Shown: one piece after another, positions 1-7,918 of the stretch | Layout: each line of letters opens with the position of its first letter | Position numbering within the stretch: the stretch's first letter is position 1 | Assembly: GCF_014873485.1 (NCBI RefSeq) | Contig: NZ_JADBDT010000001.1 | Location: forward strand, 1,116,001-1,180,000 | From: Sphingopyxis sp. OAS728 | Lineage (GTDB): Bacteria > Pseudomonadota > Alphaproteobacteria > Sphingomonadales > Sphingomonadaceae | DNA length: 64,000 bases | Direction: 5' to 3' | Notes under the pieces: model-generated | What the model was told of the DNA's origin: nothing | The model's database searches: none | What the model saw: the letters and a program-made list of their open reading frames with translations, nothing else | Translations under genes and position numbers: made by a program

Positions 1-269
1 AACATATTTTCCGCCCGTTTCAGCCAGCTGCGAATGCCTGGGACGCGAAGCCACACAGAGCATTCCAAGACGCGGTTATGATCGGCCTTTCTGAGCGCCT
101 GGTCGATAGCCAAACCCTGCGAGATCGACGAAATGAGATAATTGCAGCCACCAAAGCCTTGTTCGCAAGCCATCCGGATGGGACATTTACGGGCCGGGGC
201 AATACAAAACAGGACATAAAGAACAGAATTGATCTTTATCGGAACATGCTTTCGAGTATCATCGGTTAA
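1..269 (+). CDS. DUF262-like protein, C-terminal fragment (gene enters from the left edge)
   Basis: An open frame runs from the left edge to the TAA at 267-269, giving about 88 residues with no start visible. The fragment contains AFQDAVMIGLSERL and ends NRIDLYRNMLSSIIG. This resembles my recollection of the C-terminal end of DUF262 (ParB/GmrSD-type) proteins, which often finish with a helix of the type KRFxLFREALxKI. The next gene starts 2 bp downstream, so the two are one operon, and DUF262 genes are frequently paired with HEPN-domain genes in bacterial defence islands. Base composition is clearly AT-richer than the rest of the window, which suggests acquisition by transfer. The N-terminal catalytic or NTP-binding part lies outside the window, so the family assignment rests on the tail plus the context. 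Confidence 0.55.
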   Translation, partial: HIFRPFQPAANAWDAKPHRAFQDAVMIGLSERLVDSQTLRDRRNEIIAATKALFASHPDGTFTGRGNTKQDIKNRIDLYRNMLSSIIG

Positions 270-271
270 CG

Positions 272-1372
272 ATGTACAATCCATTTCTCGAGCGCACCAA
301 AAGCGCCATATCGGCGCTGATTAAACACGTCCATACTTCAGAGAACTTCCGTACAGCTCTTTTGGACAACGCCCTTCGTTGCGCGGCAGAGACTCCATGC
401 TTTGACTTAGGCATTGGAGCGGAACAGGCGCCCGATCGAGTGGCGTGGAGGGTAATCGACCATTGCGCCGTCGTTACTCGCATATATGCCATTTACGAAC
501 AATTTTGCAGTGAGATGATCCGCGAGCATCTAGGATTGCTTCAATCAAGAATCCCGTTTTCTCAACTTCCCGACGAAATCAAAGCATCGTATAGACTGGG
601 GATATCGAAAATCCTCGAAAAAAAGGATGGACCGAGGTTCGGTGATATCGACCTAAATAGGCTCGTAGAAGGATATCATGCCGCGCTCTCTGATAGCAAA
701 TACACTATCGAGCCGCGAGCCATGCTTATGCAGGAGCAAAATCTACGGCTTCCAGAATTGCAGCGATATATGAAGTCGTGTGGCATAGAAAATATGTCGA
801 GCTGGATAGAAAAACATAGAGCTGTTTTGGCATTTTTCGAAACCGGAGATCGATTGACGGCGTCTGCCGAGAGCGAGCTTAGTGAAATAATTAAATACAG
901 AAATGACGCAGCGCATGGGAGTTTGGATATTAGTGACATTCTGCATGTCAACGTACTAGTGGAGTTTTGTGAATTTATCTCGGCGCTTTGCGAAGCGATA
1001 TCGGAAAGAGTTCAGCTCTCTGGTTTGCTCTTACTCAAAGACAAAGGCTTTGTAGAGAAGAGAGGAAAATTAACAGAATCCTTGAGAGATGGCACTGTTT
1101 TCATTGGAAAAATGACAGGGGGTTTTGAGATAGGGGGAACAGTTTACCTCTGTGGAGAGAGCTACTGCGTCGAGCGGATGGTTACAAGTCTACAGATTGA
1201 AGGACAACCTCATGACCGGGTTCTTCTCGAAGAGGCTGCTGAGCTTGGCATGATGTTCGACATACCGGCAAAAAAGAACGTCGTGCTATTCCGCTTTAAC
1301 GAGGCGCCCCCGGTCCCAGAACAACTCGTCGTGGCTCAAATGGCTGACGAATCTCCGACTGCGGAAGTTTAA
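272..1372 (+). CDS. HEPN-domain protein (RiboL-PSP / MAE_28990-like), putative RNase of a two-gene defence module
   Basis: The protein has 366 residues. Residues about 210-215 read RNDAAH followed by G, which is the RX4-6H motif of HEPN ribonucleases, set in a predicted helix (SELSEIIKYRNDAAHGSL). Upstream helices (about 60-120) fit the rest of an all-alpha HEPN bundle. Residues 250-366 form a second, beta-rich part (GTVFIGKMTGGFEIGGTVYL) that I do not recognise. In the RiboL-PSP-HEPN and MAE_28990/MAE_18760 families this fold is paired with DUF262-type proteins, as here with 2 bp spacing. The likely role is a toxin or nuclease effector that cleaves RNA when its partner senses infection; that is inference. 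AT-rich composition marks it as foreign to the neighbouring sphingomonad genes. Antitoxin-like or scaffolding use of the HEPN fold is the alternative. Confidence 0.65.
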   Translation: MYNPFLERTKSAISALIKHVHTSENFRTALLDNALRCAAETPCFDLGIGAEQAPDRVAWRVIDHCAVVTRIYAIYEQFCSEMIREHLGLLQSRIPFSQLPDEIKASYRLGISKILEKKDGPRFGDIDLNRLVEGYHAALSDSKYTIEPRAMLMQEQNLRLPELQRYMKSCGIENMSSWIEKHRAVLAFFETGDRLTASAESELSEIIKYRNDAAHGSLDISDILHVNVLVEFCEFISALCEAISERVQLSGLLLLKDKGFVEKRGKLTESLRDGTVFIGKMTGGFEIGGTVYLCGESYCVERMVTSLQIEGQPHDRVLLEEAAELGMMFDIPAKKNVVLFRFNEAPPVPEQLVVAQMADESPTAEV

Positions 1373-1373
1373 T

Positions 1374-1400
1374 CTTTCCTACATTTCACCCATATGGTTC
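1374..1400 (+). promoter_or_regulatory. Shared regulatory leader motif, copy A (CTTTCCTACA-N8-ATATGGTTC)
   Basis: CTTTCCTACA lies at 1374-1383 and ATATGGTTC at 1392-1400, 54 bp and 37 bp before the ATG at 1437. Both blocks recur with identical spacing at 37575-37601 upstream of the GTA-type endolysin/holin locus, and the first block recurs at 29985-29994 upstream of the DUF6456 gene. The rest of the leader down to the start codon is also similar to the 37.6-kb copy. I infer a common transcription factor or promoter class. Confidence 0.55.
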
Positions 1401-1436
1401 ATTCTATCGGTTTCACCCAACCGAAAGGACAAATCG

Positions 1437-2450
1437 ATGGACGACTCCCCGCACGATCCCGCGTTTATCCCCGCCCCCGGCAGCTATCACTGGACGCCGC
1501 GGCTCCAGCGCGAATTTCTGGAGGCGTTCGCCACCAACGGGTCGGTGAAGATTTCGGCGGCGAAGGTCGGCATGTCGCCCGGCGCCGCCTATCAGCTCAA
1601 GCAGCGGCCCGAAGGCGCGGCGTTCCGGCTCGGCTGCGCCGCGGCGCTGCTGATCGCGCGCGGGCGGCTCGTCGACGAGCTGCTCGACCGCGCGATCTGG
1701 GGGCATGACGAGCTGACCACCGTCTATCGCGAGGAGGACCGCAGCCTCTACAAACGCCGCCGCATCGACAGCCGCCTCGGCCTCGCGATGCTCGCGCGGC
1801 TCGACCGCATGGTCGAAACGCGGGCGCGGGCGGGCGAAGAGATGCTCGCGCAGGTCATCGCCGGCGACTGGCCGGGCTTCCTGTCGCTGTTCGACGCCGC
1901 CGAAGCCGCGCGCACATCCATCGACGCCGGAACGGCATCCGGAGACGCGCCCGAAGACGCCGAGGCCGGCCCCGCCGCCAGCGAGGCGCCCGGCATGTCC
2001 GCCGCCCTCGCCCTCTGGCTCGCCGGTCGCGACAACCGCGCCAACCCCCTCGCCACCCTGTGGCGCGGCACCGCGATCGCGAATGAAGTTACGCAGTTTT
2101 CCGCCATTTCGGACGCCGATCCCGAACACGCCGACGCGGAGGGGCCGACCCCCGAGGAAGAGGCGGATGCGATGACCGTGTGGCACGACGACGCCACCGG
2201 CGAGCTGCGCACCAACTTCCCCCCGCCCGACGACTTCATCGGCATCGAGGAAGGCCAGTTCGGCCATGACGATTACGAACGCACGCTCGATGCCGAGGAG
2301 GAAATCGCGTGGGAGGCCGCGCTGGCCAGGGTCTATGCCCCCTTGCGCAAGGCCGGCGAAGCCGCCCGCCGCGCCTTCTTCGCGCTGCCCGACCCGGCGA
2401 ACGATCCCGCGCTGGAAGGCGGAAAGGCGCGGAAATCGGCGAGTGGTTGA
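1437..2450 (+). CDS. HTH-domain hypothetical protein (terminase-small-subunit-like N-terminus)
   Basis: The protein has 337 residues. Residues about 20-60 (WTPRLQREFLEAFATNGSVK... AAKVGMSPGAAYQLKQRP) look like a helix-turn-helix of the kind seen in phage terminase small subunits and many uncharacterised sphingomonad proteins. A short helical region follows (ALLIARGRLVDELLDRAIWG). The remainder is acidic, Ala/Pro-rich and probably disordered. The start at 1437 has GAAAGGA about 9 bp upstream. Its leader is closely related to that of the GTA-type lysis locus at 37.6 kb, so it may belong to the same regulon and act as a DNA-binding accessory protein. No catalytic motif is visible and the precise role is unknown. 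Confidence 0.6.
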   Translation: MDDSPHDPAFIPAPGSYHWTPRLQREFLEAFATNGSVKISAAKVGMSPGAAYQLKQRPEGAAFRLGCAAALLIARGRLVDELLDRAIWGHDELTTVYREEDRSLYKRRRIDSRLGLAMLARLDRMVETRARAGEEMLAQVIAGDWPGFLSLFDAAEAARTSIDAGTASGDAPEDAEAGPAASEAPGMSAALALWLAGRDNRANPLATLWRGTAIANEVTQFSAISDADPEHADAEGPTPEEEADAMTVWHDDATGELRTNFPPPDDFIGIEEGQFGHDDYERTLDAEEEIAWEAALARVYAPLRKAGEAARRAFFALPDPANDPALEGGKARKSASG

Positions 2451-2456
2451 GCCTTT

Positions 2457-2551
2457 GTGCACCCCGGTGAAAACCGGGGCCCAGCGCGGAAAGAAGCGAT
2501 GCGGCGGCCTCGCGCCTCATGGGTCCCGGCTTCCGCCGGGATACACTAGAG
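2457..2551. repeat. Intergenic inverted repeat, family 1 (ACCCCGG..CCGGGG arms)
   Basis: The left arm (2457-2483) reads GTGCACCCCGGTGAAAACCGGGGCCC and the right arm near 2520-2543 is GGGTCCCGGCTTCCGCCGGGATA. It is a diverged copy of the perfect 28-bp inverted repeat at 29326-29415, including the GCGCGGAAAG spacer start. It sits between convergent genes and may act as a transcription terminator or REP-like element. Confidence 0.7.
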
Positions 2552-2555
2552 CGTC

Positions 2556-3464
2556 CTAAACCGCCGCCACCCCCATCGCCGCCGCCCCGCGCAGCCGCTC
2601 GGCATCGCGCGACGGCGGCAGGCCGAAGGCGCGGGCATATTCGCGGCTGAACTGCGACGCGCTCTCATACCCGACCGAGTAAGCCGCGCGGCTCGCCTCG
2701 CTGCCGCCGGCGAGCAACCGCCGCGCCGCATGCAGGCGCAGCGTCTTCTGGAACTGCAGCGGGCTCATCGCGGTCGCTGCCTTGAAATGCCGATGGAAGG
2801 AGGCAACGCTCATCCCGGCAATCTCGGCCAGCGCCGACGTACGCAGCATCTCTTCATAATGCTCGTGCATCCACAGGATCGCGCGCCGCACCCGCGACAG
2901 CCGGCTGTCCTCCTGCGCGATGGCGCAGAGTTGATGTCCGAGCGGCCCTTGCAACAGGCGATAGAGGATTTCGCGCTCGCGCATCGGCGCCAGCATCGCG
3001 ACGTCGCCCGGCCGGTCGAGCAGCCCGAGCAGCCCTGCCCACGCCTCGACCAGCTCCTCGGTCACCGACGCGACGGCAAAGCCCGCGAGGTCGCCCGGCG
3101 GCGTGTGGCCGATGGCGGCGGGGTCCATGCTGGCGATCAGGTCGGCGAGCGCGCCGCGGTCGATGCGCAGCGCCGCGGCGACATAGGGCTTGTCGGGGCT
3201 CGCCTCGACCACGCGGCCGACCGCAGGCAGGTCGAGCGAGGCGACGAAATAGCTCGATGCGTCGTATCGCAGCACCTGGTCGCCGATCACGACCTGCTTC
3301 GTCCCTTGCAGGATCAGGCAGGTGACGGGTTCATAGACGGTCGCGATCCCGCTGGTCGGCGCACATTGCGTCGCGACGACCAATCGCGGCACCGGCGTCT
3401 CATAATAGGGGGAAACCGCGTGGCGCAGCACTTGTTGGCATATCGAGTCGAGCCGGTCTTGCAT
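2556..3464 (-). CDS. AraC-family transcriptional regulator with AraC_N domain
   Basis: From the ATG at 3464 the protein has 302 residues. The N-terminal half (YYETPVPRLVV... EPVTCLILQGTKQVVIGDQ) matches the AraC_N cupin-like sensor domain. The C-terminal about 100 residues form the AraC/XylS double HTH (LAEIAGMSVASFHRHFKAAT and YSVGYESASQFSREYARAFG). The longer open frame to 3626 would run almost to the divergent SDR gene and has no family-like sequence, so I place the start at 3464 (MQDRLDSICQ). The gene is divergent from the SDR dehydrogenase at 3641. In this subfamily the regulator commonly controls an adjacent divergent oxidoreductase, so the 3465-3640 interval is the likely operator region; the effector is unknown. 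Confidence 0.85.
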   Translation of the reverse strand: MQDRLDSICQQVLRHAVSPYYETPVPRLVVATQCAPTSGIATVYEPVTCLILQGTKQVVIGDQVLRYDASSYFVASLDLPAVGRVVEASPDKPYVAAALRIDRGALADLIASMDPAAIGHTPPGDLAGFAVASVTEELVEAWAGLLGLLDRPGDVAMLAPMREREILYRLLQGPLGHQLCAIAQEDSRLSRVRRAILWMHEHYEEMLRTSALAEIAGMSVASFHRHFKAATAMSPLQFQKTLRLHAARRLLAGGSEASRAAYSVGYESASQFSREYARAFGLPPSRDAERLRGAAAMGVAAV

Positions 3465-3640
3465 GATCCCAACATCGGACGCCGCGCGCCCGCGCGCAAG
3501 GGACGGCTTCCTCGCCGCCACCGCATTGAGAGGAATAGGCAAGCAGATGCCATGATCGGGCAGCGCGGCGGCGGGCGCAGCGCCTATCTTGACCGGGTCA
3601 GGGCAATCCCCTCCGCCCTGCTTCATCCAAGGAGCTTAGC

Positions 3641-4603
3641 ATGACCCAGTTCAACGCGAAATCGACCACCGACGACGTCCTCGCCGGGGTCGACCTGTCG
3701 GGCAAGCGCTTCCTCGTCACCGGCGTCTCGGCCGGGCTCGGCGTCGAAACCGCCCGCGCGCTCGTCGCCCACGGCGCCGATGTCGTCGGTGCCGCGCGCG
3801 ACCTGACCAAGGCCGAAGGCGCCACCGCCGCCGTCCGCGACGCCGCAGCACAGGGTGGCGGCAGCTTCGAGCTGATCCAGCTCGACCTCGCCTCGCTCGC
3901 CAGCGTCCGTGCCGCCGCCGATGCGCTGATCGCCGACGGCCGCAAATTCGACGTCGTCATCAACAATGCCGGCGTGATGGCCGCGCCCTTCGGCAAGACC
4001 GAGGATGGCTTCGAAACTCAGTTCGGCACCAATCACTTGGGCCACTTCACCTTCGCGAACCGCATCGCGCCGTTGATCAAGGACGGCGGCCGCCTCGTCA
4101 GCCTCGCCTCGTCGGGGCACCGCTTCTCGGACGTGAACCTCGCCGATCCGAACTTCGACAATGGCGATTATGAACCGTGGATCGCCTATGGCCGTTCGAA
4201 GACCGCGAATATCCTCTTCGCCGTCGAGTTCGACCGCCGTCACAAGGACCGCGGCGTGCGCGGCATCGCGCTCCACCCGGGCGGCATCCACACCGAACTC
4301 GGCCGTCACCTCGACGAAGGCGCGATCGAGGCGCTCGTCGAACAGCTCAACGCCAATGCCATTGCGGCGGGCGAGCCCGTGTTCGAGTTCAAATCGATCC
4401 CGCAGGGCGCCGCAACCTCGGTCTGGGCCGCCGCGGTCGCCGATCCGGCCGAGGTCGGCGGGCGCTATCTCGAGGATTGCCACGTCGCCGAGCTCGCGAA
4501 TGACGAGGGCCTGCGCGCCGGCGTGCGCTCCTATGCGATCGATCCCGACAACGCCAAGGCGCTGTGGGCGAAGAGCGAGGAGATGGTCGGCGAGCGTTTC
4601 TGA
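3641..4603 (+). CDS. Short-chain dehydrogenase/reductase (retinol-dehydrogenase-like)
   Basis: The protein has 320 residues with a complete classical SDR signature: the cofactor-binding TGVSAGLG motif near residue 28, NNAG near 110, and the catalytic YGRSK (YxxxK) near 180. The extended size and the NHLGHFTFANRIAPLI segment resemble the retinol dehydrogenase/WWOX-like SDR subgroup that uses NADP(H). The substrate cannot be read from sequence; a cytoplasmic alcohol/carbonyl oxidoreductase is expected. AGGAGC precedes the start by about 7 bp. The gene is divergent from the AraC-type regulator at 2556-3464, which is its probable controller. Confidence 0.88.
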   Translation: MTQFNAKSTTDDVLAGVDLSGKRFLVTGVSAGLGVETARALVAHGADVVGAARDLTKAEGATAAVRDAAAQGGGSFELIQLDLASLASVRAAADALIADGRKFDVVINNAGVMAAPFGKTEDGFETQFGTNHLGHFTFANRIAPLIKDGGRLVSLASSGHRFSDVNLADPNFDNGDYEPWIAYGRSKTANILFAVEFDRRHKDRGVRGIALHPGGIHTELGRHLDEGAIEALVEQLNANAIAAGEPVFEFKSIPQGAATSVWAAAVADPAEVGGRYLEDCHVAELANDEGLRAGVRSYAIDPDNAKALWAKSEEMVGERF

Positions 4604-4621
4604 CGCCTCGATGACGACAAG

Positions 4622-4650
4622 GGAGCGGGCGGCCGTGCGCCGTCCGCTCC
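4622..4650. terminator. Hairpin between convergent genes
   Basis: GGAGCGG..CGGC pairs with GCCG..CCGCTCC across a short loop, just after the SDR stop and before the stop of the converging gene at 4671. There is no T-run, so terminator function is only plausible. Confidence 0.4.
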
Positions 4651-4670
4651 GCATCGTCCCGAACCGCCCG

Positions 4671-4967
4671 CTAGTCGACGACCCAATAGTCGGCGGCCCC
4701 GCCCGGCTCGAAGCCGCGGCGGCAAATCACATTTCCGTCCTGCGTCAATTCGGCCCACGCGCCGATCGTCTCGCGCTCCATCATCACCAGCGCCGCGGCG
4801 ACATCCTCGGCCTCGAACGCAACGCGCTTTTCCATCCCGAACCAAGCATCCTGATATCGCAGGACAAAGGTGGTCAGCACGGCGACGTCAGCCGGGATTT
4901 CGGGGCGCGGCAAACACTCGCATTCGCCGTCGCTGGAGCCGCTGGAATAGTCTTGGGGGAGCTTCAT
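4671..4967 (-). CDS. Small hypothetical protein (98 aa)
   Basis: This 98-residue acidic protein has a CEC motif near residue 16, and its middle (VLRYQDAWFGMEKRVAF... VAAALVMMERETIGAW) looks like a small alpha/beta fold. It has GC-rich codon use like its neighbours, an ATG start and GAAGGCTCTCCCCC upstream. I recognise no family. It stands alone, convergent with the SDR gene and about 300 bp from the metE control region on its other side. Confidence 0.6.
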   Translation of the reverse strand: MKLPQDYSSGSSDGECECLPRPEIPADVAVLTTFVLRYQDAWFGMEKRVAFEAEDVAAALVMMERETIGAWAELTQDGNVICRRGFEPGGAADYWVVD

Positions 4968-5238
4968 GGGGGAGAGCCTTCGGTGGGGGAAACGAAGGGG
5001 GCAGTCCCGCCGGCCTGTTCAGCCGCGACCGCCGCCAGGGCGAAAGGATTTGGTCGGCAATGCATCTCCTGCGCCCCGCGGGCGTGCGGACGGCACCGCG
5101 AAAGGCGGCGCAAGGTGTCCGAAAACTATGCTATATCATTGCCATACGCCTTGGTATCGGCCCCACCCCGTTCGACGGGCCGCCCGTTCGAATCGACAAA
5201 CGACTTGACGTTTGCATGGCATACGAAGGCACCAGGGC

Positions 5239-5264
5239 GTCATATAAAGAATTCTTTATATGAC
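5239..5264. promoter_or_regulatory. 26-bp perfect palindrome, candidate operator for metE (SahR/ArsR-type)
   Basis: The sequence is a perfect inverted repeat with half-site GTCATATAAAGAA. It ends 2 bp before a good -35 box. AT-rich palindromes containing ATATAAAGA/TCTTTATAT resemble the operators I recall for SahR, the ArsR-family S-adenosylhomocysteine sensor of methionine-cycle genes in Proteobacteria. The palindrome is directly visible; the regulator identity is inference. Confidence 0.7.
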
Positions 5265-5266
5265 TA

Positions 5267-5294
5267 TTGACAAGCCCCGCCGCTGCGTTATGTT
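5267..5294 (+). promoter_or_regulatory. Predicted sigma70-type promoter of metE
   Basis: TTGACA at 5267-5272 and TATGTT at 5289-5294 are separated by 16 bp. The predicted start of transcription (about 5301) coincides with the beginning of the cobalamin riboswitch, and the operator-like palindrome lies directly upstream. Confidence 0.55.
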
Positions 5295-5301
5295 TCAGCC
5301 T

Positions 5302-5490
5302 GTCGAGGTTCTCTGCGCCGCTTGCGCTGCGTGGAGCTAAGACGGGAAGCCGGTTCAAAGCCGGCGCTGCCCCCGCAACTGTAAGCGGTGAGCGATGGTC
5401 GCTACGTGTCACTGGTCCGGCAAGGGACCGGGAAGGCCAGACCACCGCGTCGATCCGTGAGCCAGGAGACCTGCCTCGTCAGATACGTCC
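5302..5490 (+). ncRNA. Cobalamin (B12) riboswitch
   Basis: The leader shows the classic cobalamin element in order: GGGAAGCCGGTTCAAAGCCGG with GCTGCCCCCGCAACTGTAAG, a TGTCACTGG box, CGGGAAGGCCAGA, and GAGCCAGGAGACCTGCC (B12 box region). It precedes metE, the B12-independent methionine synthase, which is switched off when adenosyl- or methylcobalamin is available. Between the aptamer and the ATG, CCTTG (about 5580-5584) can pair with CAAGG (5592-5596), which contains the likely ribosome-binding site, so translational control is possible. The 5' and 3' boundaries are approximate. Confidence 0.95.
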
Positions 5491-5605
5491 TCCGGCGGGG
5501 TGTCCGGTCAGGCCGCATGCATGGCTGCGCCCGACCTTGCTTCACGGGCGCGGACTCGTGCCTGCTCGTCTGCCCGGCGCCTTGCCCCTTGCAAGGTGTT
5601 TGAAA

Positions 5606-7918
5606 ATGACTGTCAGCGTCGCCACCCTCGGCTTCCCCCGCATCGGCCTCCGCCGCGAACTCAAATTCGCGCTCGAAAGCTATTGGGCGGGCAAGTCGAC
5701 CCTCGCCGAACTCCAGTCCGCCGCAGCGGGCCTCCGCGTCGCCAACTGGGCGCGCCAGAAAGCGCTCGGCGCCGACATCCTGCCCTCGAACGACTTCTCG
5801 CTCTACGACCATGTCCTCGACACCAGCGCGCTGATCGGCGCCGTCCCGCCCCGCTACGACTGGAGCGGCGAGACGGTCGATCCCGACCTCTATTTCGCCA
5901 TGGCGCGCGGCGCGCAGGGCCCCGCCGCCTGCGGCCACAGCCACGACACAACAGCGCAGGAAATGACCAAATGGTTCGATACCAACTATCATTTTATGGT
6001 CCCCGAACTCACCGCGGGCCAGACCTTCCGTATCGCCTCGACCAAGATTTTCGACGAATTTGAGGAAGCCAAGGCGCTCGGTTATTCAACCCGCCCCGTC
6101 CTCCTCGGCCCCGTCTCCTATCTGATGCTCGCCAAGGGCAAGGCGGTCGAACCGCTCGCGCTCCTGCCGCAGCTCCTCGACACCTACGCCGAAATTCTCG
6201 CCCGCCTCGCCAAGGCCGGCGCGGAATGGGTCCAGATCGACGAGCCGTGCCTCGTCCTCGATCTCAGCGCCGAGCAACGCACCACCTTCGAGCGCGCCTA
6301 CGCCCGCCTCGCGACTCGCGGGCCCAAGCTGATGCTCACCACCTACTTCGGCGGCCTCGGCGACAACCTCGACCTCGTCGCTGACCTCCCCGTCCACGGC
6401 CTCCACCTCGACCTCGTCCGCGCGCCCGACCAGCTCGAGCCCGCGCTCGCCAAGCTCCAGCCACACGTTCTCCTATCGCTCGGCGTGATCGACGGCCGCA
6501 ACATCTGGCGCGCCAACCTCCCCGACCTCTATTGGCGTCTCAAGGAACTCGCCGGCAAACGCGACCTCATCCTCGCCCCGTCCTGTTCGCTCCTCCACGT
6601 CCCGGTCGACCTGACACTCGAAACCGGCCTCGATCCCGAAATCGCCCAGTGGCTAAGCTTCGCGGTGCAAAAGATCGAGGAACTCGCCGCGCTCGCCAAG
6701 GCGCTCAATGAGGGCGAGGATGCCAGCTTCGCCGCCTTCTCGGCCTCGCGCATCGCCGCGGTCGCGCGCCAGACCTCACCGAAAATCCACAACCCGGCAG
6801 TCGCCCAGCGCCTCGCCGCCCTCGACGAAAGCGCGACCCACCGCACCTCGCCCTTCGCCGTGCGCCGCGACGTCCAGCAACAGCGCCTCGCCCTCCCCGC
6901 TTATCCCACCACGACGATCGGCAGCTTCCCGCAGACTCCCGAGGTCCGCAAAGCCCGCGCCGCGCATATCAAGGGCGAAATCGACGATGTCGCCTATGAC
7001 CAGTATCTGCGCGTCGAAACGCGCGCCGCGGTCAAATGGCAGGAGGAAATCGGCCTCGACATCCTCGTCCACGGCGAATTCGAACGCAACGACATGGTGC
7101 AATATTTCGGCGAGCAACTCGCCGGCTTCGCCTTCACTCGCGCCGGCTGGGTGCAAAGCTACGGCTCGCGCTGCGTCCGCCCGCCGATCCTCTATGGCGA
7201 CGTCTCGCGCCCCGCGCCGATGACCGTCGACTGGTGGCGTTATGCGCAGGACCAGACCGACCGCCCGATGAAGGGCATGCTCACCGGTCCCGTCACCATC
7301 CTCAACTGGTCCTTCGTTCGCGACGACCAGCCGCGCGAGGCAAGCTGCCGCCAGATCGCGCTCGCGATCCGCGACGAGGTGCACGATCTCGAAGCCGCCG
7401 GCGCCGCGATCATCCAGATCGACGAAGCCGCGCTGCGCGAAGGCCTGCCGCTCCGCCGCAGCGAATGGCAGCATTATCTGGACTGGGCGGTCGAAAGCTT
7501 CCGCATCGCATCATCGGGCGTCCGCGACGACACGCAGATCCACACCCATATGTGCTATTCGGAGTTCAACGACATCATCCGCGCGATCGGCGCGATGGAC
7601 GCCGACGTTATTTCGATCGAGACCGCGCGCTCGCAGATGGAGCTGCTCGACGCCTTCGCCAGCTATGCCTATCCGAACGAGGTCGGCCCCGGCGTCTACG
7701 ACATCCACAGCCCCCGCATCCCGGCCGAGCGCGAGATGACCGACCTTCTCACCCTCGCCGGCCAGCATGTCTCGCCGCAGCAGATCTGGGTGAACCCCGA
7801 TTGCGGGCTCAAGACGCGCAAATGGGATGAGGTGCGCCCGGCACTCGTCGCGATGGTCGCCGCAGCCCAGGCGATGCGGACCAAAGCCCGCATCAAGGAA
7901 GCCTATGATGCAAACTGA
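5606..7918 (+). CDS. metE: 5-methyltetrahydropteroyltriglutamate-homocysteine methyltransferase (cobalamin-independent methionine synthase)
   Basis: The enzyme transfers the methyl group of methyl-tetrahydrofolate polyglutamate to homocysteine to make methionine, in the cytoplasm. From the ATG at 5606 it has 770 residues, the usual MetE length. It starts VSVATLGFPRIGLRRELKFA, and the N-terminal substrate-binding barrel is followed near residue 430 by the catalytic barrel (TTTIGSFPQTPEVRKAR). Zinc and homocysteine ligands are visible in HTHMCYSEFNDI (His/Cys), in the Glu of HGEFERNDMVQ and in NPDCGLKTR. The frame stays open upstream to 5267, but that stretch is riboswitch RNA, so the start is 5606, preceded by AAGG. 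It is controlled by the cobalamin riboswitch and probably by the upstream palindrome. The 3' end overlaps the thioesterase gene by 14 bp. Confidence 0.97.
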   Translation: MTVSVATLGFPRIGLRRELKFALESYWAGKSTLAELQSAAAGLRVANWARQKALGADILPSNDFSLYDHVLDTSALIGAVPPRYDWSGETVDPDLYFAMARGAQGPAACGHSHDTTAQEMTKWFDTNYHFMVPELTAGQTFRIASTKIFDEFEEAKALGYSTRPVLLGPVSYLMLAKGKAVEPLALLPQLLDTYAEILARLAKAGAEWVQIDEPCLVLDLSAEQRTTFERAYARLATRGPKLMLTTYFGGLGDNLDLVADLPVHGLHLDLVRAPDQLEPALAKLQPHVLLSLGVIDGRNIWRANLPDLYWRLKELAGKRDLILAPSCSLLHVPVDLTLETGLDPEIAQWLSFAVQKIEELAALAKALNEGEDASFAAFSASRIAAVARQTSPKIHNPAVAQRLAALDESATHRTSPFAVRRDVQQQRLALPAYPTTTIGSFPQTPEVRKARAAHIKGEIDDVAYDQYLRVETRAAVKWQEEIGLDILVHGEFERNDMVQYFGEQLAGFAFTRAGWVQSYGSRCVRPPILYGDVSRPAPMTVDWWRYAQDQTDRPMKGMLTGPVTILNWSFVRDDQPREASCRQIALAIRDEVHDLEAAGAAIIQIDEAALREGLPLRRSEWQHYLDWAVESFRIASSGVRDDTQIHTHMCYSEFNDIIRAIGAMDADVISIETARSQMELLDAFASYAYPNEVGPGVYDIHSPRIPAEREMTDLLTLAGQHVSPQQIWVNPDCGLKTRKWDEVRPALVAMVAAAQAMRTKARIKEAYDAN

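Noticed and set aside
2556..3626. 356-codon version of the AraC regulator
   Set aside because: The first 54 codons are not family-like and would fill the divergent promoter region; the ATG at 3464 fits the AraC_N domain start.
5267..5605. N-terminal extension of metE to 5267
   Set aside because: The extension translates the cobalamin riboswitch; MetE homology starts at 5606.
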